In this document: one piece after another, positions 1 through 10,192 of the stretch
Layout of the letters: each line of letters begins with the position of its first letter
How positions within the stretch are numbered: position 1 is the stretch's first letter
Source: Kordiimonadaceae bacterium
Lineage (GTDB): Bacteria > Pseudomonadota > Alphaproteobacteria > Sphingomonadales > Kordiimonadaceae
Assembly (NCBI GenBank): GCA_016765035.1
Contig: JAESQS010000138.1
Location: forward strand, 1 to 44,493
Length of the DNA stretch: 44,493 nucleotides
Direction of reading: 5' to 3'
Program-made: the position numbers and the translations under genes
The notes under the pieces: generated by a model
The model's input: only the letters and a program-made list of their open reading frames with translations
Databases searched by the model: none
Told to the model about the DNA's origin: nothing

Positions 1-699
1 TTAACGCTTACCTCTTTGGAAATTATCCTTGGCATTGATAATGTGGTTTTTGTGGCGTTGCTGGTGGGGCACCTGCCCGATAAAGAACGCGAAAAAGCAC
101 GGGTCATTGGTCTTGCTCTGGCGCTTGTTATGCGCATCGTGTTGCTGCTTGGTGTGGCTTGGATCATCTCGCTAGATGGGCACGACCTATTCGCTATTGC
201 GGGGCATGGCTTTAGCGGCAAGGAATTGCTGCTGTTACTGGGTGGGGGTTTTTTACTGTATAAAGGCACTAACAGTATCCATGATGAAGTTACCGGTGAT
301 TATATGGATGACTGCAAACAATACTCAGGCGGTATGATGGCCGTGATTGCACAAGTAGTGTTCATTGACATTATCTTCTCTTTCGACTCGGTTATGACAG
401 CCGTTGGTTTGACGCAGGATGTGTATGTTATTATTGCGGCAATGATAGTTGCCATGGCTGTCATGTTGTTTTCCTCAAGCTATATAGCCACTTTCATCGA
501 ACGTTTCCCTACGCTGAAAATACTGGCACTTTCTTTCATTATGCTCATAGGTATTTTCCTTGTGGCTGAAGGGTTTGGCGTGCATGTGCCGAAAGGGTAT
601 ATTTATTTTGCGATGGCTTTTTCGTTGGGTGTCGAGGTTTTAAATCTGATGTCCCGCCGGAGAAAGCAGTTAAAAGCCGCAAAGCAGCAAGCCAAATAA
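1..699 (+). CDS. TerC-family integral membrane protein (5' end missing)
   Basis: The reading frame is open from the first base, so the true start lies outside the window; about 232 residues are visible. The protein is strongly hydrophobic with about six or seven membrane segments. It has the two acidic signatures of the TerC family: LGIDN near the visible N-terminus and FSFDS in the middle. A basic tail (SRRRKQ) ends it on the probable cytoplasmic side. TerC-like proteins are linked to metal ion export, for example manganese, and to tellurite resistance; the substrate here is not readable from sequence. A strong intrinsic terminator follows, so transcription probably ends here. Family assignment is firm; function is by family only. 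Confidence 0.88.
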   Translation, partial: LTLTSLEIILGIDNVVFVALLVGHLPDKEREKARVIGLALALVMRIVLLLGVAWIISLDGHDLFAIAGHGFSGKELLLLLGGGFLLYKGTNSIHDEVTGDYMDDCKQYSGGMMAVIAQVVFIDIIFSFDSVMTAVGLTQDVYVIIAAMIVAMAVMLFSSSYIATFIERFPTLKILALSFIMLIGIFLVAEGFGVHVPKGYIYFAMAFSLGVEVLNLMSRRRKQLKAAKQQAK

Positions 700-742
700 A
701 CCACGGCTTTCTGTGAAATTTAGGGCAGAATCGTACAATTAG

Positions 743-776
743 GGCAGGGAACAGGTGAGTGTTCCCTGCCTTTTTA
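743..776 (+). terminator. Rho-independent terminator after the TerC-family gene
   Basis: A perfect 11-bp stem (743-753 paired with 760-770, GGCAGGGAACA against TGTTCCCTGCC) encloses a 6-nt loop and is followed directly by a T run. It lies 44 bp after the stop codon of the TerC-family gene. Confidence 0.85.
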
Positions 777-894
777 TTCTTTGGCGGCGTTTTTGCGAAA
801 TTAGATTTTCCTGAAAGTATAGCTGGGAACCTATCTGTGCTTGGGCTTGCTCTTTTCCTCTTATAAATCCCTCAAATATAGGCGGACCTTCAAG

Positions 895-962
895 GGTTTT
901 GGAGCAGAGAGTAAGCGCGGCGTGTGACGGTGATGCATAGTAAGCCGGATACGCTCTAATGT
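895..962. repeat. Half-copy of the palindromic intergenic element
   Basis: The stretch around 917-962 closely matches the right arm of the full element at 24073-24202. Shared words include CGGTGATGC followed by TAGTAA and then CTAAT. Its complement also shares GCTTACTCTCT with the copy at 7717-7816. The opposite arm is poorly preserved. It fills part of the 365-bp gap between the TerC-family gene and the receiver-like gene; apart from the terminator I see nothing else certain in that gap. Confidence 0.6.
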
Positions 963-1064
963 GGCAGTCTGCACGCCAATAAGGACAGTATAGTGTTTCA
1001 GCTTTTGTTAAACCTCCCCCGGTATACTTGCAGGTCTGGATTTCAGTTATGCTAAGGGGTCATT

Positions 1065-1598
1065 GTGCAAAGCACAGACTTACAATCGCTTTCCATAATA
1101 CTTGCCATGTCTAATCTCCAAGTGGCAGAAGGGCTGAAGTCTGCGCTGGTGCAGTCTCAGGTGGCGCGGGTCTTTGCTGCAACTGATAACCAGCAGGCGG
1201 TTACCCAACTTGGCCGGCAATTTTATAATATGATTTTGATTGAAGAAGGCTTCCCCAACTTGGGTGGGGCTGACTTCTGCCGTTTTTTGCGGATGACTGA
1301 TGGACCACTCGCTGTCGCACCTATCATTTACGGTATTATACGTGCAGAAAAAGCACGTATATTCGCGGCCAGAGATGCCGGGGCCTCTAAAATTGTCTTG
1401 ATGCCACTTTCCCCCACCATTTTGCTTGCGACAGTACAGGCAACGATTAAGGAAAGGCGGCCTTTTGTGCAAACCTTTGGATATAGGGGGCCCGACAGGC
1501 GAACTACGGGCAACCACCCCTTCTTTGGGCCGGAAAAGCGTGTTGAACAGCAAGGCTGGGTATCCCTTGAGGCGCAGAACCGGCACCTCGGTTTGTAA
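1065..1598 (+). CDS. Degenerate response-regulator receiver (CheY-like) protein
   Basis: The 177-residue protein has the pattern of a receiver domain over about residues 8-128 followed by a short polar tail. The phosphoacceptor position, four residues before the conserved proline (Pro64), is Glu60 rather than Asp. The conserved Lys before the second proline is Met113, and the acidic pair at the end of the first strand is missing. It therefore looks unable to be phosphorylated normally. The tail carries GPDRR and GPEKR motifs, which I recall from alphaproteobacterial stand-alone receivers. GTG at 1065 is chosen because AAGGGG lies five bases upstream. No partner kinase is adjacent. Fold assignment is fairly sure; role unknown. 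Confidence 0.72.
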   Translation: MQSTDLQSLSIILAMSNLQVAEGLKSALVQSQVARVFAATDNQQAVTQLGRQFYNMILIEEGFPNLGGADFCRFLRMTDGPLAVAPIIYGIIRAEKARIFAARDAGASKIVLMPLSPTILLATVQATIKERRPFVQTFGYRGPDRRTTGNHPFFGPEKRVEQQGWVSLEAQNRHLGL

Positions 1599-1757
1599 AG
1601 CCTGCGGGCTCATATTAGTTTCTTCAAATAAACAGGCGCTTTATAAAGGCTGGATTCCGGGCTCGACAGTGGCCTCTGGCACTGATAAAAGTGCCGCCAT
1701 GACAAAGCTGCATTCGAACAATTGGCAATTTACTGCCAGCATTATACGAATTACTGG

Positions 1758-1787
1758 CCCGGCGCTGCAGTAGCGACCGGGGTTTTT
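1758..1787 (+). terminator. Probable intrinsic terminator upstream of ileS
   Basis: CCCGG-CGCT pairs with AGCG-A-CCGGG (1758-1766 with 1772-1781, one bulged A), with a 5-nt loop and then GTTTTTA. It lies 160 bp after the receiver gene and 74 bp before ileS. It could end the upstream transcript or act as a leader attenuator; I see no T-box features. Confidence 0.55.
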
Positions 1788-1860
1788 AGTTTGTCAATTT
1801 TATCCAGAATATAGCCGCTGCAAATTTGTGTTGCAGCCGATGAAGAACGAGACTTAAAAA

Positions 1861-4665
1861 ATGTCTGCTGACGAAAATAAGCGCGATTACCGCGACACTG
1901 TCTTTCTACCAAAAACCGATTTCCCTATGCGGGCAGGCTTGCCAAAGCGGGAACCTGAGTTCCTAGCGAAATGGGCAAAAGAGGATATTTACCAAACTCT
2001 ACGTACTGAGAGCGTAGGCAAGGAAAAATTTGTCCTGCATGATGGCCCTCCTTATGCAAATGGCAATATCCATATTGGCCATGCCATGAATAAAATCCTG
2101 AAAGACGTGATTGTTAAATCACAGCAAATGCAGGGTAAAGATGCGCCTTATGTGCCGGGGTGGGACTGTCACGGTTTGCCGATTGAATGGAAAATAGAAG
2201 AAAAATACCGCAAAAAGAAGAAAAATAAAGACGATGTAGACCCCGTGGAATTCCGCAAGGAATGCCGTGAGTTTGCGGCTCAGTGGATCGGCGTGCAGAA
2301 AGATGAATTCCGTCGTCTTGGTATTTTTGGTGATTGGGATAACCCTTATCTGACTATGGACTTTGCTGCCGAAGCAACAATTGTTGAAGAGTTGTTGAAA
2401 TTTTCGACAGACGGCTCCCTCTATCGTGGGTCTAAGCCTGTGATGTGGTCTCCGGTTGAAAAAACGGCGCTTGCCGAAGCCGAAGTAGAATATCATGACC
2501 ACACCAGTGTGCAGATAGATGTGGCCTTTGAGGTAGTAAGCACCACGGCGGATGTTTTGGACAAAGCGCGGGTTGTTATCTGGACCACAACACCGTGGAC
2601 CATACCGGCAAACAGAGCTGTTTGTTATGGCCCTGACGTAGATTATATGGTGTTGGAAGTCACTGACGTTAGCGAGAGTGCATTGGCATTGGTTGGCGAG
2701 CGTTTTGCTGTTGCCGAAGCTTTGGTCAGTTCCTTCACTGAACGGGCTGGGGTGGAAACTTATAAAACTGTGGCTACCTTCAAGGGCTCTGTTCTGGAAG
2801 GTACTATTTTGGCGCACCCATGGCGCGGCCATGCTGATGCAGATGCTTTTTATGATTTTGATGTGCCTATGCTGCCGGGCGGCCATGTCACGACCGAAAC
2901 TGGTACGGGCTTTGTGCATACAGCCCCCGGGCACGGTGATGACGATTATCAAGTGGCCCATGTTGAGTTTGGCATAAAGGTGCCAGCAACAGTGAATGAA
3001 GGCGGTTGTTATTATGACACTGTTGGGCTTGTCGCTGGCCAGCATGTTTACAAGGTTGCTGACACGGTTACTGATTTATTGTCAGGCGTAAACGCGCTGA
3101 AAGGCAAAGGCAAACTAACGCACAGCTATCCGCACAGTTGGCGGTCAAAAGCACCGCTTATTTTCCGTAACACCCCGCAGTGGTTTATCTCAATGGAGAA
3201 AACCGGCTTGCGGGAGAAGGCCATGAAAGCCATTGAGGAAACCAACTGGTACCCGGCTGTTTCTAAAAACCGCATTAGCGCCATGGTTGGGGATCGTCCT
3301 GATTGGATTATCTCGCGTCAGCGTGCGTGGGGTGTGCCAATTACCGTATTTGTGAATAAAGAAACTGATGAAGTGCTACAGGATGCTGCTGTGAACCAGC
3401 GTATTATTGCGGCTGTCCAAGCGGGCGGCGCAGACGCATGGGTGGCTGTGCCTGCACAGGAATTGCTGGGTAGTGCGTATAACGTAGAGGATTACGAACA
3501 AATCCATGACATTCTGGATGTATGGTTTGACAGTGGCTGTACACACGCTTTTGTATGTGAAAAGCGCGATGATTTGCAGTCCCCTGCGGACCTTTATCTT
3601 GAAGGGTCTGATCAGCATCGAGGTTGGTTCCAGTCTAGCTTGCTTGAAAGCTGCGGCACGCGGGGGCGGGCACCTTATAAGGCCGTTCTAACACATGGTT
3701 TCACGATGGATGGTGCGGGCAAAAAAATGTCCAAATCACTTGGCAATACTGTAGCGCCGCAAACAATCATCCAGCAGTATGGCGCTGATATTTTGCGCCT
3801 GTGGACTGTGGCTGTGGACTATATGGAAGATGTGCGCATCGGCGATGAAATCATCAAAGGTCAAGCCGATGCTTACCGCAAAATTAGAAATACACTGCGG
3901 TATCTGTTGGGCAACCTAGAGGGCTTCTCTCCAGAAGAACGATTGCCAGAGGCCGAGATGCCTGAGTTGGAACAATGGATATTGCACAGGCTTTCTGAGC
4001 TTGATGAAATGATGAGAAGCAAATCAAATACCTATGATTTTAATCCTGTATTTCGGGATCTGTATCAGTTCTGCATCATGGATTTATCTGTGTTTTATTT
4101 TGATATTCGTAAAGACGCGCTTTATTGCGACGACCCTTCTGATCCGCGCCGCCGGGCTGCGCGCACTGTTTTGGATGCGGTGTTTAACCGTTTGGTCTTA
4201 TGGTTCGCGCCAATTCTTGCCTTCACTGCTGAGGAAGTTTGGCTTTCTCGCAACGGACAGGATGCTGAAAGTGTGCACCGCCAAGTGTGGCCAGAAACAC
4301 CAGATACATGGCGTAATGAGGCGCTGGCAGAAAAATGGGCAAAAATTCGTGACGTGCGCGGCACGGTTAATGCAGCCATTGAACTGTTGCGGCGTGACAA
4401 AACTATTGGTTCCAGTTTGCAGGCGAATGCTGCTGTCACAGTTGCTGATCAAGCCGTATTAGACGCCTTTAAAGGACAGGATGCTGCAGAAATTTTCATA
4501 ACATCGGGCGCAAGCCTGACGTTGGGCAGTGCTCAGAAAGCGGTAATTACAGTTGCTGCTGGTGATAAATGCGAACGCTGCTGGGTGGTTTCCCCTGAAG
4601 TGGTAACCCATGGGGATTTGTGTAATCGCTGTGAAAGCGCTGTTGCAAACCATGATGCAGCCTAG
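1861..4665 (+). CDS. ileS: Isoleucyl-tRNA synthetase
   Basis: This class Ia aminoacyl-tRNA synthetase charges tRNA-Ile with isoleucine in the cytoplasm. At 934 residues it is about the length of the E. coli enzyme. HIGH is exact at residues 71-74 and KMSKS at 622-626. The editing domain lies between them, with the TTTPWT motif near residue 242. The C-terminus keeps the zinc-finger cysteines in CERCW and, further on, CNRC. The ATG at 1861 follows a GAAGAACGAGA region. lspA begins three bases after the stop, so the two are co-transcribed, as in many proteobacteria; ribF, often upstream, is absent here. Nothing suggests damage. Confidence 0.98.
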   Translation: MSADENKRDYRDTVFLPKTDFPMRAGLPKREPEFLAKWAKEDIYQTLRTESVGKEKFVLHDGPPYANGNIHIGHAMNKILKDVIVKSQQMQGKDAPYVPGWDCHGLPIEWKIEEKYRKKKKNKDDVDPVEFRKECREFAAQWIGVQKDEFRRLGIFGDWDNPYLTMDFAAEATIVEELLKFSTDGSLYRGSKPVMWSPVEKTALAEAEVEYHDHTSVQIDVAFEVVSTTADVLDKARVVIWTTTPWTIPANRAVCYGPDVDYMVLEVTDVSESALALVGERFAVAEALVSSFTERAGVETYKTVATFKGSVLEGTILAHPWRGHADADAFYDFDVPMLPGGHVTTETGTGFVHTAPGHGDDDYQVAHVEFGIKVPATVNEGGCYYDTVGLVAGQHVYKVADTVTDLLSGVNALKGKGKLTHSYPHSWRSKAPLIFRNTPQWFISMEKTGLREKAMKAIEETNWYPAVSKNRISAMVGDRPDWIISRQRAWGVPITVFVNKETDEVLQDAAVNQRIIAAVQAGGADAWVAVPAQELLGSAYNVEDYEQIHDILDVWFDSGCTHAFVCEKRDDLQSPADLYLEGSDQHRGWFQSSLLESCGTRGRAPYKAVLTHGFTMDGAGKKMSKSLGNTVAPQTIIQQYGADILRLWTVAVDYMEDVRIGDEIIKGQADAYRKIRNTLRYLLGNLEGFSPEERLPEAEMPELEQWILHRLSELDEMMRSKSNTYDFNPVFRDLYQFCIMDLSVFYFDIRKDALYCDDPSDPRRRAARTVLDAVFNRLVLWFAPILAFTAEEVWLSRNGQDAESVHRQVWPETPDTWRNEALAEKWAKIRDVRGTVNAAIELLRRDKTIGSSLQANAAVTVADQAVLDAFKGQDAAEIFITSGASLTLGSAQKAVITVAAGDKCERCWVVSPEVVTHGDLCNRCESAVANHDAA

Positions 4666-4668
4666 TCC

Positions 4669-5214
4669 ATGACATATGGGCCCTATTTCCGTTTGGGTTT
4701 ACTGATCAGCAGCTTTTTACTGGTTGCTGATCAGGTGACTAAATGGTGGATAGTTTACAGGCTTGACCTGCCAGCGCTGAGTACTATTGACCTGTTGCCA
4801 TTCCTGAGTTTTACTATGGTGTGGAATAAGGGCATTTCTATGGGCCTGCCAGTGGGCGAGGCGCTTGGCAAATGGGGCATTGTGGCACTAACAGCGGGTA
4901 TCAGCTTGTGGCTTTTAAACTGGATACGAACGGCAGAGCGCAAGCTGGAAGCTGTGGCGCTTTCAATTGTGCTGGGCGGAGCCGTTGGTAACATCATTGA
5001 CCGCTTTATTCACGGCGCTGTGGTAGACTTTATTCACCTACATGCAGGGGGCTATGACTTTTATGTTTTCAACCTTGCGGACAGTGCGGTAACAGTGGGT
5101 GTGATACTCTTGTTGATTGATGGCTTGCGGGATGACGCGAAAGGCCCTAAAAAAGCCCCAAAGGGTGTAGAGGTTGACGGGCAACCAAATGGTGCCCCTA
5201 AAGGAGAAGAGTGA
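4669..5214 (+). CDS. lspA: Lipoprotein signal peptidase (signal peptidase II)
   Basis: This inner-membrane aspartyl protease removes the signal peptide from diacylglyceryl-modified prolipoproteins. The 181 residues contain four hydrophobic segments and the family blocks DQVTKWW, NKGISMG, GNIIDR and FNLADS. The likely catalytic pair is Asp120 (in the VVDF block) and Asp138 (in FNLADS), spaced as in E. coli. NKGISMG replaces the enterobacterial NxGAAF block and resembles the NxGISFG form I recall from alphaproteobacteria. The C-terminal 25 residues are polar and rich in Lys, Gly and Pro. It starts three bases after ileS, and its TGA directly abuts the ATG of the next gene. That gene encodes a lipoprotein, a plausible client. 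Confidence 0.97.
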   Translation: MTYGPYFRLGLLISSFLLVADQVTKWWIVYRLDLPALSTIDLLPFLSFTMVWNKGISMGLPVGEALGKWGIVALTAGISLWLLNWIRTAERKLEAVALSIVLGGAVGNIIDRFIHGAVVDFIHLHAGGYDFYVFNLADSAVTVGVILLLIDGLRDDAKGPKKAPKGVEVDGQPNGAPKGEE

Positions 5215-5649
5215 ATGACGCTCAAGTCTGTATCAATTTTGCTTGTGGCAAGTGTTTGTCTTGTAGCCTGCGGTGGAAATGGAAAGCTTGTCCCGGATGA
5301 GTTTGAAGCTGTGAACCGCGCGCCGCTTGTAGTGCCATCTGAGGCAGAACTTACCCCGCCGCGCCCCGGTGAGCCACGGGCGCAGGAAATTAATCCTGGC
5401 AGGCAGGCTTTTGAAGCCTTGTTCCCGGGCAAAGAATTGAAAGAGCAAGAGCCCTTGAGCAAAAGCGAAATAGAGCTTGTGCGCCGTATGGCAAGTGCAG
5501 GCCCTGATATTCGCTCGGTTAGCAACGACGTGAATAATGACCTTGTGGTGAAAAAATCCTTGATGCTGACGGAGCTTCTTGAAGCGGGTGATCGTCAGTT
5601 TCGCCCCGATAATGTCTCAATCACACGGGTTTCTAGCAGTAGTAACTAG
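5215..5649 (+). CDS. DUF3035-family lipoprotein
   Basis: The 144-residue protein begins with a short signal peptide ending in the lipobox LVAC, with Cys19 as lipidation site. Next comes the PDEFEAVNRAPLVVP block and a proline-rich segment typical of DUF3035, a family found after lspA in alphaproteobacteria and of unknown function. The ATG directly abuts the lspA stop and is served by AAGGAGAAGA within the lspA end, so translation is coupled. It is the last gene of the ileS operon and is followed by a terminator. Localisation to a membrane is inferred from the lipobox; inner versus outer membrane cannot be decided. Confidence 0.85.
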   Translation: MTLKSVSILLVASVCLVACGGNGKLVPDEFEAVNRAPLVVPSEAELTPPRPGEPRAQEINPGRQAFEALFPGKELKEQEPLSKSEIELVRRMASAGPDIRSVSNDVNNDLVVKKSLMLTELLEAGDRQFRPDNVSITRVSSSSN

Positions 5650-5676
5650 AGGCCCTCTCAAAAATAAACAGTGATC

Positions 5677-5713
5677 AAGTCGCTTGGCCCATGGGTTTAA
5701 AGCGGCTTTTTTA
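5677..5713 (+). terminator. Intrinsic terminator of the ileS-lspA-DUF3035 operon
   Basis: AAGTCGCTT (5677-5685) pairs over nine positions, one of them G-T, with AAGCGGCTT (5700-5708). The loop has 14 nt and itself contains a smaller hairpin. A run of six T follows. It lies 27 bp after the lipoprotein stop codon. Confidence 0.7.
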
Positions 5714-5787
5714 TTTCTTGGTTCAGAGCCTTTATTCTCGCTACCAAGCTTGCTAGGGTTAGGCTCAGTTCACTCTAGGGGAAACAA

Positions 5788-7707
5788 ATGACCACACAGG
5801 CTAGGCAGAGTTTACCCAAACAGGCGGGCATCATTCGGATGCTGTCAGACAGAACCATCAACCGAATCGCTGCGGGTGAAGTTGTCGAACGCCCGGCAAG
5901 CGCCGTAAAAGAGCTCGTCGAAAACTCTATAGATGCAGGTGCGAGCCAAATTGATGTGGTGATGCGCGAAGGCGGACGGGCACTTATTCAGGTTACCGAT
6001 GACGGCTGTGGCATGGATGCTGATGAGCTTACGTTGGCCGTTGAACGCCATGCGACATCAAAATTGAGTGACGAAGATCTTGTTAATATCGCTTCTTTGG
6101 GGTTTAGGGGCGAAGCGCTGGCGTCTATTGGCTCAGTGGCACGTTTGTCAGTTGTATCCCGTGCGAAGGGCGCAGAGGATGCATGGGAAGTGCGCGTAGA
6201 AGGCGGCACCAAATATGATGTAGAACCAGCGGCTCATACCGCAGGCACTCGCATTGAAGTGCGCGATTTATTTTACGCCACACCTGCCCGGCTGAAATTT
6301 ATGAAAACAGCCCGCACGGAATATGGTCAGGCGGGGGACGTGATGAAGCGCCTTGCCATGGCGCATCCTGATATCGCCTTCACGCTTTCAGATGGCGACC
6401 GCACCACTTTTCGGGCCTCGCCGGTTGGAAACCTAGCAGGCGATGCGCGGCTTGAACGGCTTGGGGCTATTTTGGGGCGCGAGTTTCGCGACAATGCCAT
6501 TGAAATTGATGCCGAACGGGAAGGGCTTAAGCTTACTGGCTTTGCTGGCTTGCCGACCTATAGCCGTGGCAACGCACAGCAGCAATATTTGTTTGTGAAT
6601 GGCCGCCCGGTGAAGGACCGCTTGTTGGTTGGGGCTGTTAGGGGGGCGTATCAGGATTACCTCGCACGAGACCGTCACCCAGTGCTGGCGCTATTTCTTG
6701 AAGTGCCTGCTGATTTTGTAGATGTGAATGTGCATCCTGCCAAAGCCGAAGTGCGCTTTAAAGAGGCAGGACTTGTGCGCGGCCTTATTGTTTCGGCGCT
6801 GCGGCATGGGCTAAGCATGGCGGGCCACCGGGCTTCAACAACAGTTGCAGGGGCGGCCCTTGGTGCCATGCGGCCTGAAGGGGCCGGTGCAGCCCTGCCG
6901 TGGGGCCGCACTCATGAGCGCCCAACATTGCCTGCGGGCTTTGCAGAGACTGTTAACCAGATTTATGGACCAGCAGGGCAGCGCCCCCAAGGCTTTGGGG
7001 AACATGCGCAAATGGGTTTTGACCCCGGTGGCGATATTAGTGCCCCAAGTGCACGCGCAGAGGAAGTGCCGCAGGGGCCGTATGGCCAGCAGTCCCCATA
7101 TGGCGCTCCTCCCGTGAAAGAGGAGCATTTCCCCCTTGGCACTGCGCGCGGACAGTTACATGCCACGTATATCATCAGCCAAACCAGTGACGGCATTATC
7201 ATTGTCGACCAGCACGCAGCCCATGAACGCCTTGTTTATGAACGCATGAAAAAGCAGATAGCAGAAACCGGCGTGGCCCGGCAGGCGCTGTTGCTGCCAG
7301 AAGTGGTGGAGCTGGAAGATGCACCGTGTGAACGCCTCTTGAAACGCATAGAAGAGCTGGGCGAGCTTGGTTTGATAATTGAGCCTTTTGGTGACGGGGC
7401 AGTGGTGGTACGGGAAGTACCTGCCATGCTTGGTAAGCTGGATGTGAAAGGCCTTGTACGAGATTTGGCGGATGAATTGACAGAGCTGGATGAAGCGCTT
7501 TCCCTTAAAGAACGCCTTGAGCATGTCTCTGGTACGATGGCTTGCCACGGTAGTGTGCGCGCGGGTCGGCGTTTGACAGCAGACGAAATGAACGCGCTGT
7601 TACGGGAAATGGAAGCTACGCCCCATTCTGGCCAATGTAACCATGGTCGCCCTACCTATGTAGAGCTTAAACTTGCGGATATTGAAAAACTGTTTGGCCG
7701 CCGGTGA
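5788..7707 (+). CDS. mutL: DNA mismatch repair protein MutL with endonuclease motif
   Basis: MutL links MutS mismatch recognition to strand removal. The 639 residues show the N-terminal GHKL ATPase: [10 protein letters not shown] with Glu45 and Asn46, DDGCG at 71-75 and GFRGEAL at 105-111. The transducer domain follows, then a variable Pro/Gly/Gln-rich linker at about 350-450 and the C-terminal dimerisation domain. That domain carries the metal-binding endonuclease motif DQHAAHE (474-480) and CNHGRP (617-622), so this MutL should nick DNA itself, unlike the E. coli protein. No mutH is seen. ATG 5788 has AGGGGA five bases upstream; a later Met18 would also keep the ATPase domain. It is transcribed alone and converges on the patatin gene. 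Confidence 0.97.
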   Translation: MTTQARQSLPKQAGIIRMLSDRTINRIAAGEVVERPASAVKELVENSIDAGASQIDVVMREGGRALIQVTDDGCGMDADELTLAVERHATSKLSDEDLVNIASLGFRGEALASIGSVARLSVVSRAKGAEDAWEVRVEGGTKYDVEPAAHTAGTRIEVRDLFYATPARLKFMKTARTEYGQAGDVMKRLAMAHPDIAFTLSDGDRTTFRASPVGNLAGDARLERLGAILGREFRDNAIEIDAEREGLKLTGFAGLPTYSRGNAQQQYLFVNGRPVKDRLLVGAVRGAYQDYLARDRHPVLALFLEVPADFVDVNVHPAKAEVRFKEAGLVRGLIVSALRHGLSMAGHRASTTVAGAALGAMRPEGAGAALPWGRTHERPTLPAGFAETVNQIYGPAGQRPQGFGEHAQMGFDPGGDISAPSARAEEVPQGPYGQQSPYGAPPVKEEHFPLGTARGQLHATYIISQTSDGIIIVDQHAAHERLVYERMKKQIAETGVARQALLLPEVVELEDAPCERLLKRIEELGELGLIIEPFGDGAVVVREVPAMLGKLDVKGLVRDLADELTELDEALSLKERLEHVSGTMACHGSVRAGRRLTADEMNALLREMEATPHSGQCNHGRPTYVELKLADIEKLFGRR

Positions 7708-7716
7708 TGCATATTT

Positions 7717-7816
7717 GCGCGTATCCGATTTTAGAGCATTTCCACCCACTCCCCGCTTACTCTCTGGCCCAACCACCCCACAGTATATCTTAGAGTGTGG
7801 TTGGATATGCTTTAGG
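7717..7816. repeat. Palindromic intergenic element, partly degraded copy
   Basis: The core CCAACCACCCC (7769-7779) and GTGTGGTTGG (7795-7804) form an inverted repeat around CACAGTATATC. The left flank ends in CCCCGCTTACTCTCT. The right flank is short and ends in ATATGCTTTAGGG, like the outer ends of other copies. It fills the gap between the convergent mutL and patatin genes, where its hairpin may stop transcripts from both sides, although no T run follows. Confidence 0.75.
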
Positions 7817-7831
7817 GAGTTGAGCGTAAAT

Positions 7832-10192
7832 TTATGATGCACCATAACTGTTGCGTAGGTGGGCATATAAATCTTTACTTTTTTTCATGTGGGGCTCTTC
7901 GCCATCCAGAATTTTCAAGACAAGCTTGCTTTTGAATTTTTCGCAGTCAAAGTCATCAGGAACATTTTCAGGGCTAGCGGCATTCAGGATAAAATCTGTT
8001 AGTCGGTGGGCAGCATGGATGCGCCCTAGCAGATAATCATTCTCTCGGGCTTTACGGCTGAAAAATGCCCCAAACTTGAATAGTCTTCGACCTTTTAGTT
8101 CTGTCTCCCGAGGTGTCATCTGCCCGGCATCTAGAGGGCTAATCCTGTCAACACGGACTTCGTCCATTTCTAAAAGGTCTGTCTGGCCTGTCATTGGTAA
8201 TGTTAAAATGTCGTAAAATGCATAGCCTATATATGCTCTAAATAGCGTGAGCTTTAGCTCTTCGTGGTTCAGACCAGAAAGTGTAAGGGCAAAATAATCA
8301 TCTGTTATAAAATCATAGTCTTCCAGCTGCATTTTTTCGCCAATAGTCTCTAGTAAAGAGCCAATTATTTCGTTTGGCAGTACGCTTTTGTCAGGCCATG
8401 TTTGATGAATGGCTTCTGTATATAGATCTGGTTTCCAGCAGGTGCGGTAAATCTCAAGGTTATTATAGATTTGCTGTTTGGTTAGCTTATAGAATATGTC
8501 GGGCACAGTGTTGCCGGGGCGCTGCATAAAGTTGTTCAATTTTTTCACAGAGAAACGCAGCCTTTTAACTCTGAAATCTACATCAAAAGTCCGTAGAAAT
8601 TTAATGTAGGTCTGCTGTTCTTTCGGAGTTTGACTACTGACTGCACTCAGGATGTTTTTGTCTGTTGCCCACTGGTTTATCATGCTTAATGTCTGGCCGA
8701 ATTTCAGGCGGTGCCCATCCTGCAAGGCTATATCTAAGAGTAGCTGTGCGAGTTTATCCAAGATTTTCTGGGTTTTGTCTTGCAAGTAGATGCCGTAAGT
8801 GAAGCCCGCCTTTTCCTGAGCCATTCTGTGCGCTCGTTCCCGCCAACTGGCCAGCATGGCGGTTTCAATGGTTTGAGAGTCATCCAGCGTGAGGATGGAA
8901 TCGATCATGCGCTGCACATCTATTGCAGCAGTTTCAAAAATACTCTCCATCCGCCGGGCATGTTTGTTCGCTTCAGCAATGGCGCGCAAGTCGTCATGGA
9001 TGGGCTCATTTCGCGGTATCTCAGCCAAAGCAGATAGGATGTTGCGGAAAAATCCCGGAATTTCCTTTGGCGCATTTTTAAACATGTCTGTGGGGTCATC
9101 GGGGCATGGGTCGACATAGATTACGCGCCGGTCAATTTCCCGGTGAGCCGAGCGGCTGTAAATGGCTTCCAGCGCTTTACCAAAAGGTTTGTTGTTGGTG
9201 ACGCCGCCATCAATGAAAGACATGGTCTCAAGCTTGTCAGCCGCGGCTAACTGGTACGGAAAATTCTTTTGAAAGAAAGCCTTTTTTGCCGGCCATGCCA
9301 GCCCAATTTTTTTAAGGTATGTTTCCAAATCTCGAAACCGGATAGGCGGGAAGGCACCGGGGAAAGAGGATGTCGCCCGTGCTGCAAAGGAAAGGCCGGG
9401 GATGTTATCGTCATCAAAATCACTCTGTAAGCCTTGGCCTTCTGCGTCATTATAAGAGAAGTTGAGCGAAACTTTATGCTGTCGTTCCAGAATTTTTTCT
9501 GGGTCATGCAGGCGTAGCCATCGTGGTTGGCCGTAAAAATTGGTTAAGCTGACAAACAGGTCCAGTCTGTGGCTGGGAGGCATCAGGCTTTTGCCCGGTT
9601 CAGGCTTGCCCATACCGTGGCAGGCATTCACCATCCAACTCAACATGCGCTCGCCCGAGAAGGGTGGCTGAAACCATTTGGATCGTAAAAAACGTGTTAG
9701 TTTGCGCTTGCTTTCTGCGTCGATATTTTCGCCGCTATAGATGCGTTTTCGGAAAAACCAGATGAAAGGATACAGATAAAATTTGCTGAAACGGTCAGCA
9801 ATTGTGTCTTTCTCCATCAATTCTTCTACATCGCCCAAATTCATCCACATGTCGCGCAGCGCCCCAAAGTCAAGGTCGTGCGCCAGTGCCCGAGCGAGGT
9901 AAATACCGTTTAGGCCGCCAGCGGATGTGCCTGAAATAACATCAACAACAACTCGAATATCAATATTTTGTTCCAGTTCTTGCAGAAGGTCAAAATAGAG
10001 AGATTCAGTATCCGTGTCATAGGGACGGCGGGGGGCGGCTTTTTCAAATGTTTCGCGGTTTCCTTCTCGACTTTGAAAAGCACGGGACGCACGTACAAGC
10101 TTTAGTATTTCGTGGGTGATGCCGTTCATATAAACCGCGAGGGATGCCCCACCATAACAAACCAGCGCTAGCCTAACTTCAAGTTCGCGCAT
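7832..10192 (-). CDS. Patatin-like phospholipase, large DUF3376-type
   Basis: The 786-residue protein is a serine acyl hydrolase with a catalytic dyad. The N-terminal glycine-rich oxyanion loop is GGASLAVYMNG (14-24), the nucleophile motif is GTSAGG with Ser90, and the partner is Asp328 in DGGVTNNKP. The long C-terminal half has the character of the DUF3376 region of the patatin-related family known from proteobacteria and actinobacteria. I see no signal peptide or membrane segment, so it is probably cytoplasmic or membrane-associated. The substrate is likely a phospholipid or other acyl ester, but this is not readable. It is transcribed alone. A full CtrA-type box lies about 25 bp upstream of the ATG. 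Confidence 0.85.
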   Translation of the reverse strand: MRELEVRLALVCYGGASLAVYMNGITHEILKLVRASRAFQSREGNRETFEKAAPRRPYDTDTESLYFDLLQELEQNIDIRVVVDVISGTSAGGLNGIYLARALAHDLDFGALRDMWMNLGDVEELMEKDTIADRFSKFYLYPFIWFFRKRIYSGENIDAESKRKLTRFLRSKWFQPPFSGERMLSWMVNACHGMGKPEPGKSLMPPSHRLDLFVSLTNFYGQPRWLRLHDPEKILERQHKVSLNFSYNDAEGQGLQSDFDDDNIPGLSFAARATSSFPGAFPPIRFRDLETYLKKIGLAWPAKKAFFQKNFPYQLAAADKLETMSFIDGGVTNNKPFGKALEAIYSRSAHREIDRRVIYVDPCPDDPTDMFKNAPKEIPGFFRNILSALAEIPRNEPIHDDLRAIAEANKHARRMESIFETAAIDVQRMIDSILTLDDSQTIETAMLASWRERAHRMAQEKAGFTYGIYLQDKTQKILDKLAQLLLDIALQDGHRLKFGQTLSMINQWATDKNILSAVSSQTPKEQQTYIKFLRTFDVDFRVKRLRFSVKKLNNFMQRPGNTVPDIFYKLTKQQIYNNLEIYRTCWKPDLYTEAIHQTWPDKSVLPNEIIGSLLETIGEKMQLEDYDFITDDYFALTLSGLNHEELKLTLFRAYIGYAFYDILTLPMTGQTDLLEMDEVRVDRISPLDAGQMTPRETELKGRRLFKFGAFFSRKARENDYLLGRIHAAHRLTDFILNAASPENVPDDFDCEKFKSKLVLKILDGEEPHMKKSKDLYAHLRNSYGAS

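Noticed and set aside
1678-1700. GGCACT/AGTGCC hairpin between the receiver gene and ileS
   Set aside because: The six-pair stem has no T run; the better terminator is at 1758-1787.
1426-1773. 115-codon plus-strand frame overlapping the receiver gene
   Set aside because: Composition is unlike a protein; most of it is an alternate frame of the receiver gene, and the rest runs through the terminator.
2119-3045. 308-codon minus-strand frame inside ileS
   Set aside because: Antisense to an intact essential gene, with no domain.
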